A DNA stretch of 64,000 nucleotides from Sphingobium sp. SYK-6 (GTDB lineage: Bacteria > Pseudomonadota > Alphaproteobacteria > Sphingomonadales > Sphingomonadaceae), in the NCBI RefSeq assembly GCF_000283515.1, contig NC_015976.1, positions 1,488,001 to 1,552,000 on the forward strand, written 5' to 3'. The notes beneath the pieces were generated by a model. It was not told where the DNA came from. It made no database searches and was given only the letters and a program-made list of their open reading frames with translations. This document shows positions 18,226 to 26,720 of this stretch, piece by piece; within the stretch, counting starts at the first letter, position 1; each line of letters begins with the position of its first letter. A program made the translations under genes and the position numbers.

Positions 18226-18669
18226 TCAGGCGCCGGCGAGCGCCTGTCGCGTCCATGCGACAAGCTGGGCCTGATTCATCGCGCCCGCCTGCCGCGCGAT
18301 CTCGCGGCCATCCCGGAAGAGAATGAGCGTGGGAATGGAGCGGATGCCGTAGCGCGCGGCAATGCCTTGCTCGGCCTCGGTATCGACTTTCAGCAGCCGC
18401 ACATGCGGCTCCAGTTCGGCGGCGGCCGCCTTGAAAGCCGGCGCCATCGCCCGGCACGGCCCGCACCAGCTTGCCCAGAAATCGACCAGCACCGGGAGGC
18501 TCCCCCGGCCGACATGACGATCGAAGGCGCTGGCGGCGACATCCGTGGGCCGACCCTCGAACAGCCGCTCGCCGCAGCGCCCGCATTTGGGCGCCGCACC
18601 CATCCTCGCGGCCGGCACGCGATTGGGACTGGCGCATGCGGGGCAAATCACAAGCTCGGGATCGGACAT
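18226..18669 (-). CDS. trxC: Thioredoxin 2 with N-terminal zinc ribbon
   Basis: Cytoplasmic disulfide reductase, 147 residues. The N-terminal zinc ribbon has the pairs CPAC and CGRC (about residues 9-33). The thioredoxin domain has active site WASWCGPCR and the cis-proline segment RSIPTLILF. The zinc ribbon separates TrxC from TrxA. It is convergent with the secretion operon. Confidence 0.94.
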   Translation of the reverse strand: MSDPELVICPACASPNRVPAARMGAAPKCGRCGERLFEGRPTDVAASAFDRHVGRGSLPVLVDFWASWCGPCRAMAPAFKAAAAELEPHVRLLKVDTEAEQGIAARYGIRSIPTLILFRDGREIARQAGAMNQAQLVAWTRQALAGA

Positions 18670-18787
18670 GGGCGTGCTCCGGCTGGACAGGGCTCAGGGG
18701 TGAACAATTCGGTGCTATTGTGGAAGATGGTTATACGGCATTTTCGTCCGGAAGCAGCCTTTCGGGAGATGACGGTGTTGGGGGCAT

Positions 18788-19399
18788 TCAATGTACGATA
18801 AATTCGATCTGAGCCCAGCGAACATAAGTAATTGGATTACCGGCCATATTTCTCTCCGGCGCAGGTTGCCAAACGCGCTTGATATGATCGCATGCGTTTT
18901 CGATAAGTGATGCATCCGACTCAATGTCCGCCGTTCCACATCCTAGGAAGTTTCCACTATCGTCTACACTTACGATGGTCCTGACCTCGGCTGACTTACG
19001 AATAGAAGGAGGGGCATCAAGTCGAATCTTGAAATTTGAAGTTTCCTCTGGTTTTAGGGCAGCAGTCCATCCAGGTGGCAGCATGACCGCTCGTCTTTGC
19101 CAAATCCCGTAGGTGGGCTTTCCTGTCTCGGAAATCGGGGGTTTGAAGCGTAATCGCTTCATAGAAAGATCGCAGACGATCTTATTGATGACTTCATTTC
19201 CTGAGCTTGAAACTATGAGGCATTGCTCCGGGACGCCCGTTGGAGCGATGATGACCTTCACAACAGCAACGCCGCCTCTGCCCTGACGCAATTCGTTCGA
19301 CGGATAGTCAGAGAAATCAAGCCATCGCTGTCGTTCGCTTGTGGGTTCCAAGACCATTCCAGAAGCAACGAGTGCAGCAACCAACGTTACTAAAGGCAT
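18788..19399 (-). CDS. TonB C-terminal-domain protein, exported
   Basis: 203-residue protein with an N-terminal signal or anchor (MPLVTLVAALVASGMVL). A TonB-like C-terminal fold lies at about residues 35-100 (GRGGVAVVKVIIAPTGVPEQCLIVSSSGNEVINKIVCDLSMKRLRF pattern); a second, weaker copy may lie in the rest. It lacks the Pro-rich spacer of a full energy transducer, so a TonB-energising role is doubtful. Base composition is AT-richer than its neighbours, and no partner gene is adjacent. Confidence 0.6.
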   Translation of the reverse strand: MPLVTLVAALVASGMVLEPTSERQRWLDFSDYPSNELRQGRGGVAVVKVIIAPTGVPEQCLIVSSSGNEVINKIVCDLSMKRLRFKPPISETGKPTYGIWQRRAVMLPPGWTAALKPEETSNFKIRLDAPPSIRKSAEVRTIVSVDDSGNFLGCGTADIESDASLIENACDHIKRVWQPAPERNMAGNPITYVRWAQIEFIVH

Positions 19400-19541
19400 T
19401 CCGATTTCCCCATAGACGCCCTTGGAATTTCGTCCTTCCTAACACGGGCCTCCAGGTTGGCAATGTCGACCACAACTGATGCTGACCGTCATGACGCCCG
19501 AGCAGCGGCCGTCCTGTCAGGTCCAATCGGTCCCCAAGCTT

Positions 19542-19570
19542 AGTCGTTTACGCTCATGGTGTAAGCGTCT
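19542..19570. promoter_or_regulatory. Imperfect dyad upstream of the peroxiredoxin-ArsR pair
   Basis: AGTCGTTTAC-N9-GTAAGCGTCT, matching at 8 of 10 arm positions, 40 bp upstream of the peroxiredoxin start. Position and form suit an operator for the co-transcribed ArsR-type regulator; this is inference. Confidence 0.4.
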
Positions 19571-19609
19571 AGGAAAAGGGTTTCAGGATTTGCCCCAGGG
19601 AGCAGGCGT

Positions 19610-20278
19610 TTGAGTTCCAGTGATGCATATGCCGGCGAGCCGGTGAGGGCGCTCCAGATCGGGGATCCGGCGCCCAATTTCCGGGCCCGCACGACGATGG
19701 GCGACCTCAACCTCTCCGATTATCGGGGGCGCTGGTTGCTGCTTTTTTCGCATCCGGCGGATTTCACGCCCGTCTGCACCAGCGAGTTCATCGCCCTGTC
19801 GCGTGCCAGCGCGCGTTTCGAAGCGCTCGATTGCGCGCTGCTCGCGATCTCGGTCGACAGCGTTTATGCCCATCTGGGCTGGATCCGCGCGATCCGCGAC
19901 CATTTCGGCGTGACGGTCAGCTTCCCGATCGTCGAGGATCCCTCGCTTGTCATCGGCCGCGCCTATGGGATGCTCGCACAGGATGCGCCGGACGCCGCGA
20001 CGCTGCGATCGACCTTCTTCATCGATCCCGACGGGATCATCCGCGCGATGCTCTGTTATCCCGCGACGGTCGGCCGATCGGTGGAGGAACTGCTGCGCGT
20101 CCTCGCCGCGCTGCAGCGGGTGGACAGCAAGAATGTGGTCACCCCGGAGGGTTGGCGGCCGGGGGATGACGTGCTGCTCCCGCCGCATCAGGACCAGCGC
20201 TCGGCGCTCGCGGAGGCGGACGAAGAGTGCTGGTTCCACCGCACCCAGCCCGACGCACCGGGAGGACGCGGCGCGTGA
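19610..20278 (+). CDS. Peroxiredoxin, Prx6/AhpC-TSA family
   Basis: Thiol peroxidase, 222 residues. The peroxidatic Cys56 is in HPADFTPVCTSEF, and the Prx6-like C-terminal part (NVVTPEGWRPGDDVLLPP) is present. Further cysteines lie in MLCYPATVGRS and EECWFHR, so a resolving Cys is possible. The TTG at 19610 is preceded by AGGGAG; GTG 19643 is another candidate. It is coupled to the following ArsR-type regulator by a GTGA overlap, suggesting a redox-controlled pair. Confidence 0.9.
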   Translation: MSSSDAYAGEPVRALQIGDPAPNFRARTTMGDLNLSDYRGRWLLLFSHPADFTPVCTSEFIALSRASARFEALDCALLAISVDSVYAHLGWIRAIRDHFGVTVSFPIVEDPSLVIGRAYGMLAQDAPDAATLRSTFFIDPDGIIRAMLCYPATVGRSVEELLRVLAALQRVDSKNVVTPEGWRPGDDVLLPPHQDQRSALAEADEECWFHRTQPDAPGGRGA

Positions 20279-20652
20279 CGAGCTTCACGGATGGCGAGCT
20301 CGACGCGATCACCATTGTCCTCAAGGCGCTGGCACATGATGTGCGGCTGCGGCTCATGCGGACCTTGCTCGACCATGGCGAGACCTCGGTCAGCGAGCTC
20401 GAAGCCCTGACGGGCGTGGGCCAGCCCGGCCTCTCGCAACAGCTTGCCGTGCTGCGCAAGGCGGAGCTCGTGCAGACGCGGCGCGAGGCGAAGCTGGTTT
20501 TCTACAGCCTTGCGCCGCAGGGGCTGCATGGGGCGGCGCAGCTGCTGGCGGCGCTTTCCCGGACGGCGCCGGGAGAGGCGAGGCCACGGCCGGGCGGCAC
20601 GCAGGCGCGCGTGCGCGGATCGGCAGCGACTTTCGCGCGGATGCTGGAATAG
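20275..20652 (+). CDS. ArsR-family transcriptional regulator lacking cysteine
   Basis: Winged-helix repressor-like protein, 125 residues from GTG 20275, preceded by GGAGGA and overlapping the peroxiredoxin stop. Family core: LKALAHDVRLRLMRTLL, recognition helix VGQPGLSQQLAVLRKAELV, wing TRREAKLVFYSL. The protein contains no Cys, so neither the metal-thiolate sensing of ArsR/SmtB nor a cysteine switch is possible. The signal it senses is unknown. Confidence 0.88.
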   Translation: MTSFTDGELDAITIVLKALAHDVRLRLMRTLLDHGETSVSELEALTGVGQPGLSQQLAVLRKAELVQTRREAKLVFYSLAPQGLHGAAQLLAALSRTAPGEARPRPGGTQARVRGSAATFARMLE

Positions 20653-20705
20653 TCTGCGCCGACGGTCCGACGCACAGGCGCCGCTCCCGTCCGGTTCGGC
20701 AGAGC

Positions 20706-22640
20706 TTATTCGCTCATCGCGCGATTGATCGCATCCTCCAGTTCGGCCTGCGAGAAGGGCTTGCCGAGCTTGACGACCCGCAGCGTACTGTCGGTGGGGA
20801 CCTCGCCATAGCCGGTGGCCAGAATGACCGGCAGGCCGGAGCGCTCGGACACGGCCTGTTCCGCGAGCTGGATGCCGGTCATGTTGGGCATCGCATGATC
20901 GGTGATGAGCAGGTCCAGATCGGGCGTGGTGCGGATGATCTGCAGCGCATCGGCACCCGATGCCGCTTCCCACACGCGATGGCCGAGATCTTCGAGAAAT
21001 GCGGCGGTGTTCATGAGGATCAGCGAATCATCGTCCACGGCCAGAATGTTCAGATTGTGCCGCGCGACGGGGGGTGAGGGCTGAGCCGGCGCCGCGCCCG
21101 GAGAAGGGGTGGCATGCCGGGATTCGGGGAGCCAGAGCGTCGCGCTGGTGCCCTCGCCGATCGCGCTCTGCAGCGTGAACGTGCCTTCGAGCTGGCGGGC
21201 CAGCCCATGGATCATCGAAAGGCCAAGGCCCGTCCCTTTCCCCACGCCCTTGGTCGTGAAGAAGGGCTCGGTGGCGCGGGCCAGCGTCTCGGCATCCATG
21301 CCCGAGCCGCGGTCGATGACGCTGATCCGGACATAATGCCCCGGCGCGAGATCGGTGAGTTCGCCCGCCTCGACCGTCGAGAGATCGGCGTGGATGGAGA
21401 TGGGGCCGCCGCGCGGGGCGGCATCGCGCGCGTTCACCAGCAGATTGATGAGGGCCATTTCCAGCTGGTTGGGATCGGCGAGAACGGGCGGCAGATCCTC
21501 CGACCAGCGGAAATCGAGCGGCCAGGATGGGCCCAGTGTCCGCTGGGCCAGCTCCCTCATGCCCGCCAGCAGCTCCGGGACGGCGATCTGCTCGGGCGAG
21601 AGGTCCTGCCGCCGCGCGAAGGCGAGCATGCGCTGGGTGAGGGCGGCACCGCGCTCGGCACCCTGCAGCGCATTGTCGATGAGCCGGGTGAGGCTGGGAT
21701 CGTCCGGCAGGCGCTTGCTCAGCAGCGCGAGGCTGCTCGAGATTGCCATCAGGAGATTGTTGAAGTCATGCGCGACGCCGCCGGTGAGCTGGCCGATCGC
21801 TTCGAGCTTCTGGGCCTGGCGCAGGGCCTCTTCGGTCTGCTGCCGCTCGACGACTTCCCGCTGGACTCGCTCTTCCAGCGTCTCGTTGAGATCGCGCAGC
21901 GCGCTTTCCAGTGCCCGGGCCTTGGTGACATCGTAGATCACGCCGATCAGCCGGTAGCCCGATCCCTCCGGCAGTATCTCGCCCCGCCGCGCAATCCAGC
22001 GGCGCTGGCCATCGTCATTGCGAATGATCTCGAACTCGGCGTCCAGCGTCTCGGGAACATGGCTGCTGCGGGCATCCGGCAGGATGGGCTGCGCGCCGGG
22101 GACGAGGACGGCGTTGATCGTCTGGACCGGCAGGACCGACGCAGGATGCAGGCCGAGCAACCGGCAGAATTCCGCCGAGACCGCCGCCGTCGCATGCCCG
22201 TCCACGAACTCGAAGGTGCCGACGCCGCCGGCCGTCTGCGCGATGCGCAGCCGCTCCTCGGCGCGCTTGCGCTCGGTGACGTCGACAAGCAGGCCGATGA
22301 AGCGGCGCGGCTGGTCATAATCGTCGCGCTCGCACTGGCCGCGCCCGTGCATCCAGAGTGTCGTCCCATCCGGGCTGACGACCCTGAATTCCTTGGAGAA
22401 AAGCTCGGCGCCCGCCATCATGCCGGCGACCGCGATCTTGATGCGTGCCCGGTCCGCCGGATGAATGGCCTTGAAGAAGGCCTCGGTCGGCAGTCCGGTC
22501 AGCGCCTGCCCGGCATCCAGACCATGGAGCGCCGCGAAGCGCTCATCCACATCGAGGCTGTTCTCGCCGATGTTCCATGCCCAGGTGCCGCTCGCGCCCA
22601 TCGCAGCCAGAGTGAGCTGTGTCTGCTCGAAGCCCAGCAT
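20706..22640 (-). CDS. PAS-PAS hybrid histidine kinase with C-terminal receiver
   Basis: Soluble sensor kinase of about 644 residues with no transmembrane segment. Two PAS/PAC domains (about 17-125 and 130-245) are followed by a coiled coil. The HisKA box is GQLTGGVAHDFNN (His about 291). The HATPase has LINLLVNARDAA, DRGSGMD and GTGLGLSM, and a receiver has phospho-acceptor Asp in LLITDHAMPNMTG (about 581). ATG 22640 is chosen, four bases after the cheC stop; an upstream TTG at 22664 is also in frame. It is the last gene of the chemosensory operon. Confidence 0.92.
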   Translation of the reverse strand: MLGFEQTQLTLAAMGASGTWAWNIGENSLDVDERFAALHGLDAGQALTGLPTEAFFKAIHPADRARIKIAVAGMMAGAELFSKEFRVVSPDGTTLWMHGRGQCERDDYDQPRRFIGLLVDVTERKRAEERLRIAQTAGGVGTFEFVDGHATAAVSAEFCRLLGLHPASVLPVQTINAVLVPGAQPILPDARSSHVPETLDAEFEIIRNDDGQRRWIARRGEILPEGSGYRLIGVIYDVTKARALESALRDLNETLEERVQREVVERQQTEEALRQAQKLEAIGQLTGGVAHDFNNLLMAISSSLALLSKRLPDDPSLTRLIDNALQGAERGAALTQRMLAFARRQDLSPEQIAVPELLAGMRELAQRTLGPSWPLDFRWSEDLPPVLADPNQLEMALINLLVNARDAAPRGGPISIHADLSTVEAGELTDLAPGHYVRISVIDRGSGMDAETLARATEPFFTTKGVGKGTGLGLSMIHGLARQLEGTFTLQSAIGEGTSATLWLPESRHATPSPGAAPAQPSPPVARHNLNILAVDDDSLILMNTAAFLEDLGHRVWEAASGADALQIIRTTPDLDLLITDHAMPNMTGIQLAEQAVSERSGLPVILATGYGEVPTDSTLRVVKLGKPFSQAELEDAINRAMSE

Positions 22641-22644
22641 GGTC

Positions 22645-23280
22645 TCAGAAGTCTTCGCCGACAACGCGCATGATGAACTCGCCGAGCAGTTCCTTGAGCG
22701 CGGCCATGGAGGGCAGGTCCAGGATCATCGCGATGTAGCCGCGAATGTCCCGGCTGCGCACCGCGAAATCGATGTAGAGAAAGAGCACGAGCCCCTCTGC
22801 CCCGTCATGCTCGGCGTCGAACAGGCTCCCGCCCGAACCGCGCACGACTTCCGGGATCGTCATGACCAGCGATCGCTTGAGCATGTTCGCCATGGTCGCG
22901 AGGCAGGAGTTGAGGATGATATTGCCCGTCTCGGCAAGCGCTTCCTGCTCCAGGTCGAGGACTTCCTGAACGCTGAGTTCGCCGCCGGTCACAGCGCGCA
23001 CCAGCTCAAGGCTGTTCGTCTCGGGAAAGATGAGCAGGGCGCGCCCCGAGAAGGAGCCGGAAAAATCCTGCCGGACCGCGACCAGCTCGCTCACTTCGCG
23101 CTCGCTGATGAGGCGTGCGGCGCGGCGCTGGCTCACGACTTCGATGGACGGGACGGACAGCAGGACCTGCTCGCCGATCATCTTGCGCAGGCTCGACGCC
23201 GCGCGGCTCACCCCGATATTAACGATCTCCGTGAGGGCATCACGCTCCAGTTCGGACAGGATGAGAGTCTCGGCGCTCAC
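22645..23280 (-). CDS. cheC: CheC-type CheY-P phosphatase
   Basis: 211 residues with both active-site helices of the CheC family: ALTEIVNIGVSRAASSL and EALAETGNIILNSCLATM. Each has the E-x2-N pair and a downstream proline. It would dephosphorylate the receiver protein encoded immediately upstream. GTG 23280 overlaps that gene's stop. Confidence 0.9.
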   Translation of the reverse strand: MSAETLILSELERDALTEIVNIGVSRAASSLRKMIGEQVLLSVPSIEVVSQRRAARLISEREVSELVAVRQDFSGSFSGRALLIFPETNSLELVRAVTGGELSVQEVLDLEQEALAETGNIILNSCLATMANMLKRSLVMTIPEVVRGSGGSLFDAEHDGAEGLVLFLYIDFAVRSRDIRGYIAMILDLPSMAALKELLGEFIMRVVGEDF

Positions 23281-23660
23281 ACGTTTTTCGATCTGAGCCG
23301 AAGGGCCGCGCCGGAAATGAAGTTCGCAAGCCCCTCGCTGGTCACCGGCTTGGCGATGAACGCCGCGCCGACCTCGCGGGCACGGGCAATGACCTCGTCC
23401 TGGATATTGGCTGTGATGATCGCGAGTGGCATATCTGGTCGCATAGCGCGCAGCTCGGCGGCAAGTTCCAGCCCATCCTTCTCCGCCATGTTGAAATCGA
23501 TCAGCGCGACGTCGACCGAGGCGGTCTCGAGAGTCTCGAGAGCCTGTGCGGCGCTGCCGGCTTCCAGCTTCTGCCAGTCGGGCTGAATGGCGGCCAGTGC
23601 CTTGCCGGCCACGATCCGGGCCAGCTTGCTGTCATCGACGATCATTACGGTAACGGCCAT
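23277..23660 (-). CDS. CheY-like single-domain response regulator
   Basis: Stand-alone receiver domain, 127 residues, with acidic pocket MIVDDSK, phospho-acceptor Asp55 in VALIDFNMAEKDG, Thr in AIITANIQ and Lys in FIAKPVTSEG. No output domain is present. It is likely phosphorylated by the CheA of this operon and dephosphorylated by the adjacent CheC. The 83-bp gap before it is the only sizeable gap in the operon and could hold an internal promoter. Confidence 0.92.
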   Translation of the reverse strand: MAVTVMIVDDSKLARIVAGKALAAIQPDWQKLEAGSAAQALETLETASVDVALIDFNMAEKDGLELAAELRAMRPDMPLAIITANIQDEVIARAREVGAAFIAKPVTSEGLANFISGAALRLRSKNV

Positions 23661-23743
23661 TCGAGGGCTCCAATAGTCTATTCTGCCTGGCGGCTATATT
23701 TTCCCCCTATAGTGGGGCGAAATTTACCCGATACTCTTTTTGT

Positions 23744-23989
23744 TCACCCCGTGCCTTTTCTCAGTTCGGGCAGGACGAAGGTTTCCAGGAAGCCATTGGC
23801 GCAGGATCCGACGAGGTTCGGCCGCGTCGCGAACAGCACCTGGATGACGGCAAGATGCGCAGACGCGAGCGCGCTGATGTCGACCGACCGGCCCGGCACC
23901 TGCTGGAGCGCGATGAGCAGCGTCTCGGCCTCTTCGACCGGGCAGGCGCCTTCGAGGCGGATGACATCATCCGCGATATGCACGCTCAT
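23744..23989 (-). CDS. Small STAS-domain protein, apparently without the phospho-site
   Basis: 81 residues with the STAS outline: DDVIRLEGACPVEEAETLLIAL, then VDISALASAHLAVIQVLFA. In the helix cap where phospho-switch STAS proteins have D-S/T (as in VDTAGLQLL), this protein reads AHLAVIQVL. The acceptor appears replaced by Leu46, so it may be a constitutive partner. Its ATG overlaps the cheA stop. Small STAS proteins next to CheA occur in other non-flagellar chemosensory clusters. Confidence 0.75.
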   Translation of the reverse strand: MSVHIADDVIRLEGACPVEEAETLLIALQQVPGRSVDISALASAHLAVIQVLFATRPNLVGSCANGFLETFVLPELRKGTG

Positions 23990-25884
23990 GCCGCCAGCTC
24001 CGCAAGATCGAGGACGAGGAGCACGGTTCCGTCGGCGAGCAGGGAGGTCCCGATGACCGCGGGCAGGCGCGCGATCAGGCCGCGCCGCTCGCTCACCACG
24101 GCATCGAGCCGCTCGCCGAAGGCCGCGACGCGGAAGGCGACCGGCTCGCCGGCGGCCTGGCTCACGATCAGCCGTGCATGACCGGACTCTTCCCGGCCGC
24201 CCCCAAGCGCTTCGCCGAGATCGACGACCGGGACGGTGCGATCGCGGATCACGCAGGCTTCGCCCCGGCCCAGCTGCTGAATCCCGGACGCGGGCAGCCG
24301 GACGGTCTCGGCCACCTGATCGAAGGGCACGGCATAACGCTCGCCCCCGGCATGGATGGTGAGCAGGCGCGTGGTGATGGCGGCGAGGGGAAGCAGGAGA
24401 CGGATGGCCGTGCCGGTGCCGACCGCGCTCTCGATCTCGATGGTGCCGTGCAGCCGCTCGACCGCCGCGGAGACGGCATCCATGCCGACACCGCGTCCCG
24501 AAACGTCGGTCACATGCGCAGCCGTGGAGAAGCCGCGGGCAAAGATGAGGCGAATAGCCTGCATGTCGGTGAGGTCGGCTGCATCGGCCGCGTCGATCAA
24601 TCCCCGGGCCACCGCACCCGCCCGGATCTGGTCCGCCGATATCCCGCGACCATCATCCGTAAGGCTGATGACGAGACGCTCCCCCCGCGCCGCGATGGCG
24701 AGCGTGACCTGTCCCTGCGCGGGCTTGCCGGCCGCTGCCCGCTCTTCCGGCGTTTCGAGGCCGTGGTCGATGGCATTGCGCACGAGATGGAGCAGCGGCT
24801 CGAACAGTCCGTCGGCGATCTGCTTGTCGACCCGCGTGTCGTCGCCAGTCAGGGTGAAGTGGAGCGGCTTGCCGAGCGTTGCGCCCAGCTCGCGCGCAAG
24901 GCGGGGCAGCCGCCGCAGGATGGGCTGCAGCGACACCAGCCGGACATCGGCGACGGACTGTCGCAGCGCCGTGCTTGCGCGCTCGATCCCGGCCTGCGCG
25001 CGGCGGAAGGCCATGCCGAGCGCCGGATCCCGGGCGGCGATCTCGCTCGCCAGCGCCTGCAGGGCGTGGACCGCGACGACAAGTTCGCCGGTCTGGGTCG
25101 CAAGCCGATCCAGCCTCGCGCCATCGACGCGCAGCACGGATTCGCCGCTCCCGGCGGTAACGGCTATGCCGTCGTCCGGGTCAGGGCCCGTGTCGGGCTT
25201 TGCTTCTTGCGCGGCCTCGATTTCGATCTGATCGGGCACGAGCCGGAAGGCGGCGCGCACGGCATCCGCGCTCGCGCTGCTCGTGCCCTCGAACCGCACC
25301 ATGCAGCGAAAGGGATCGAGCAGATCGAGCGGCGGCCATGGCTCTGCCGGCAGCATCTCAAGGGAAAGAAGGCCCGGCACGGCGGCCAGAGTCGCGAGCG
25401 GATCCTCCCCGCGAAAGAAGCATTCGGGATCGGGCGTGAAGCGGAAAGCCGTCATGGCGCCCGGCTGAGGGGCCTTCGGTTGGGGCGCTCGCGCGGCCTG
25501 AGCGGAGCCGTCCTCAGCCAATGCCGCGACGAGCTGCGCGGCGATGGCCGGCGCATCGTCACTGAGCGCCCCTTGCGCTTCCATCGCGTCGATCCATCGA
25601 TCGACCTGATCGATTACCGCGACCAGCGCCTCCATCTGGCGCGCCGTCAGTGCCACGCCCGTCCGGCGGGCGCGGTCGAGGAGCGTTTCGGCCGCGTGGA
25701 GCAGCGCTTCGGCCGGCGCCATGTCGAACAGCGCGACGGAGCCCTTGAGCGTGTGGGTGGCGCGGAACAGGCTGTCGAAGGCCCGCGCATCCGCCATGTC
25801 CGCCGAAAGAGCGCGCAGATCCCCATGGGCCTGCCCGACGAGATCCCGCCCTTCGATCAGAAACTGTACGAGCAGATCGTCCAT
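23986..25884 (-). CDS. cheA: Chemotaxis histidine kinase CheA
   Basis: 632 residues. The P1 Hpt domain has phospho-His44 in RATHTLKGS. A linker (about 140-230) has no clear CheY-binding P2 domain. The dimerisation helix pair covers about 250-315. The HATPase has HLVRNAIDHGLETPEER, DDGRGISADQI and GRGVGMDAV, and a C-terminal CheW-like domain runs from about 490. It is overlapped on both sides by cheR and the STAS gene. Confidence 0.95.
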   Translation of the reverse strand: MDDLLVQFLIEGRDLVGQAHGDLRALSADMADARAFDSLFRATHTLKGSVALFDMAPAEALLHAAETLLDRARRTGVALTARQMEALVAVIDQVDRWIDAMEAQGALSDDAPAIAAQLVAALAEDGSAQAARAPQPKAPQPGAMTAFRFTPDPECFFRGEDPLATLAAVPGLLSLEMLPAEPWPPLDLLDPFRCMVRFEGTSSASADAVRAAFRLVPDQIEIEAAQEAKPDTGPDPDDGIAVTAGSGESVLRVDGARLDRLATQTGELVVAVHALQALASEIAARDPALGMAFRRAQAGIERASTALRQSVADVRLVSLQPILRRLPRLARELGATLGKPLHFTLTGDDTRVDKQIADGLFEPLLHLVRNAIDHGLETPEERAAAGKPAQGQVTLAIAARGERLVISLTDDGRGISADQIRAGAVARGLIDAADAADLTDMQAIRLIFARGFSTAAHVTDVSGRGVGMDAVSAAVERLHGTIEIESAVGTGTAIRLLLPLAAITTRLLTIHAGGERYAVPFDQVAETVRLPASGIQQLGRGEACVIRDRTVPVVDLGEALGGGREESGHARLIVSQAAGEPVAFRVAAFGERLDAVVSERRGLIARLPAVIGTSLLADGTVLLVLDLAELAA

Positions 25885-26720
25885 CAGTCGCGACGATAGA
25901 CGATTGCGTCGTCAAGTCGAACCATCGTGAACCGGTCGTCGATCCGGGCCATGGATTCGCTGTGGCCAAGGCACAGATGGCCACCCGGATGGAGCGCGGA
26001 ATGCAGATTGGCCGAAGCCTGCTGCCGGGCACTCTCGTCGAAATAGATGAGAAGATTGCGGCAGAGGATGACGTCGAACCGGCCGAGCGCCTCGACCGAA
26101 GCGGCGTCGATCAGATTGGCTTCCCTGAAGATCACGGATTCGCGCAGATCCTCGATGATCCGGTTACGATCCCGTGGCTCGGGCGTGAAATAGGCCTGCC
26201 GCACGCCATGAGGCAGGCGGGCGAGCGCGCGCGCGCCGTAGCGCCCGGCGCGGGCTGCGGCGATCGCGTCGCTGTCGATATCCGACCCCACGATCTCGAC
26301 ATGATAGGCATCCACCAGCGGCCAGTGCTCCAGCAGCCAGATCGCAATGGAATAGGGCTCCTCGCCGGTGGAGCAGGGCATCGACCATATCCGCAGCAGG
26401 TCGCCGGGCTGCTTGGTGCGGGCGATGGCGGGGAGGATCGTATTGCTCAGCGCCGCGAACTGATAGGCCTCGCGGTAGAAATAGGTCTCGTTGATCGTGA
26501 AGGCATTGATGAGCGACCGGCGCTCGGCCGTGTCGTGCAGCAGGGCGGCGAGATAGCCGTCCACGTCCGGGCTGCCAGTGCGGCGCATGCGCTCGGCGAC
26601 CCGGCGTTCCACATAATAGCGCTTCTTCTCGCCGAAGATCATGCCGGTCCAGCGATGGAGCAGGTCGCCGAGCCGGGCGAGCTGGTCCCCGGTCAGCAGC
26701 GGCGGCTGGTCATCGCTCAT
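25884..26720 (-). CDS. cheR: Chemoreceptor methyltransferase CheR
   Basis: SAM-dependent glutamate methyltransferase for receptor adaptation, 278 residues from ATG 26720, which overlaps the cheB stop. The N-terminal helical domain contains FGEKKRYYVERRVAERM. Core motifs are TINETYFYRE, SMPCSTGEEPYSIA (SAM loop) and FDVILCRNLLIYFD. Confidence 0.96.
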   Translation of the reverse strand: MSDDQPPLLTGDQLARLGDLLHRWTGMIFGEKKRYYVERRVAERMRRTGSPDVDGYLAALLHDTAERRSLINAFTINETYFYREAYQFAALSNTILPAIARTKQPGDLLRIWSMPCSTGEEPYSIAIWLLEHWPLVDAYHVEIVGSDIDSDAIAAARAGRYGARALARLPHGVRQAYFTPEPRDRNRIIEDLRESVIFREANLIDAASVEALGRFDVILCRNLLIYFDESARQQASANLHSALHPGGHLCLGHSESMARIDDRFTMVRLDDAIVYRRD

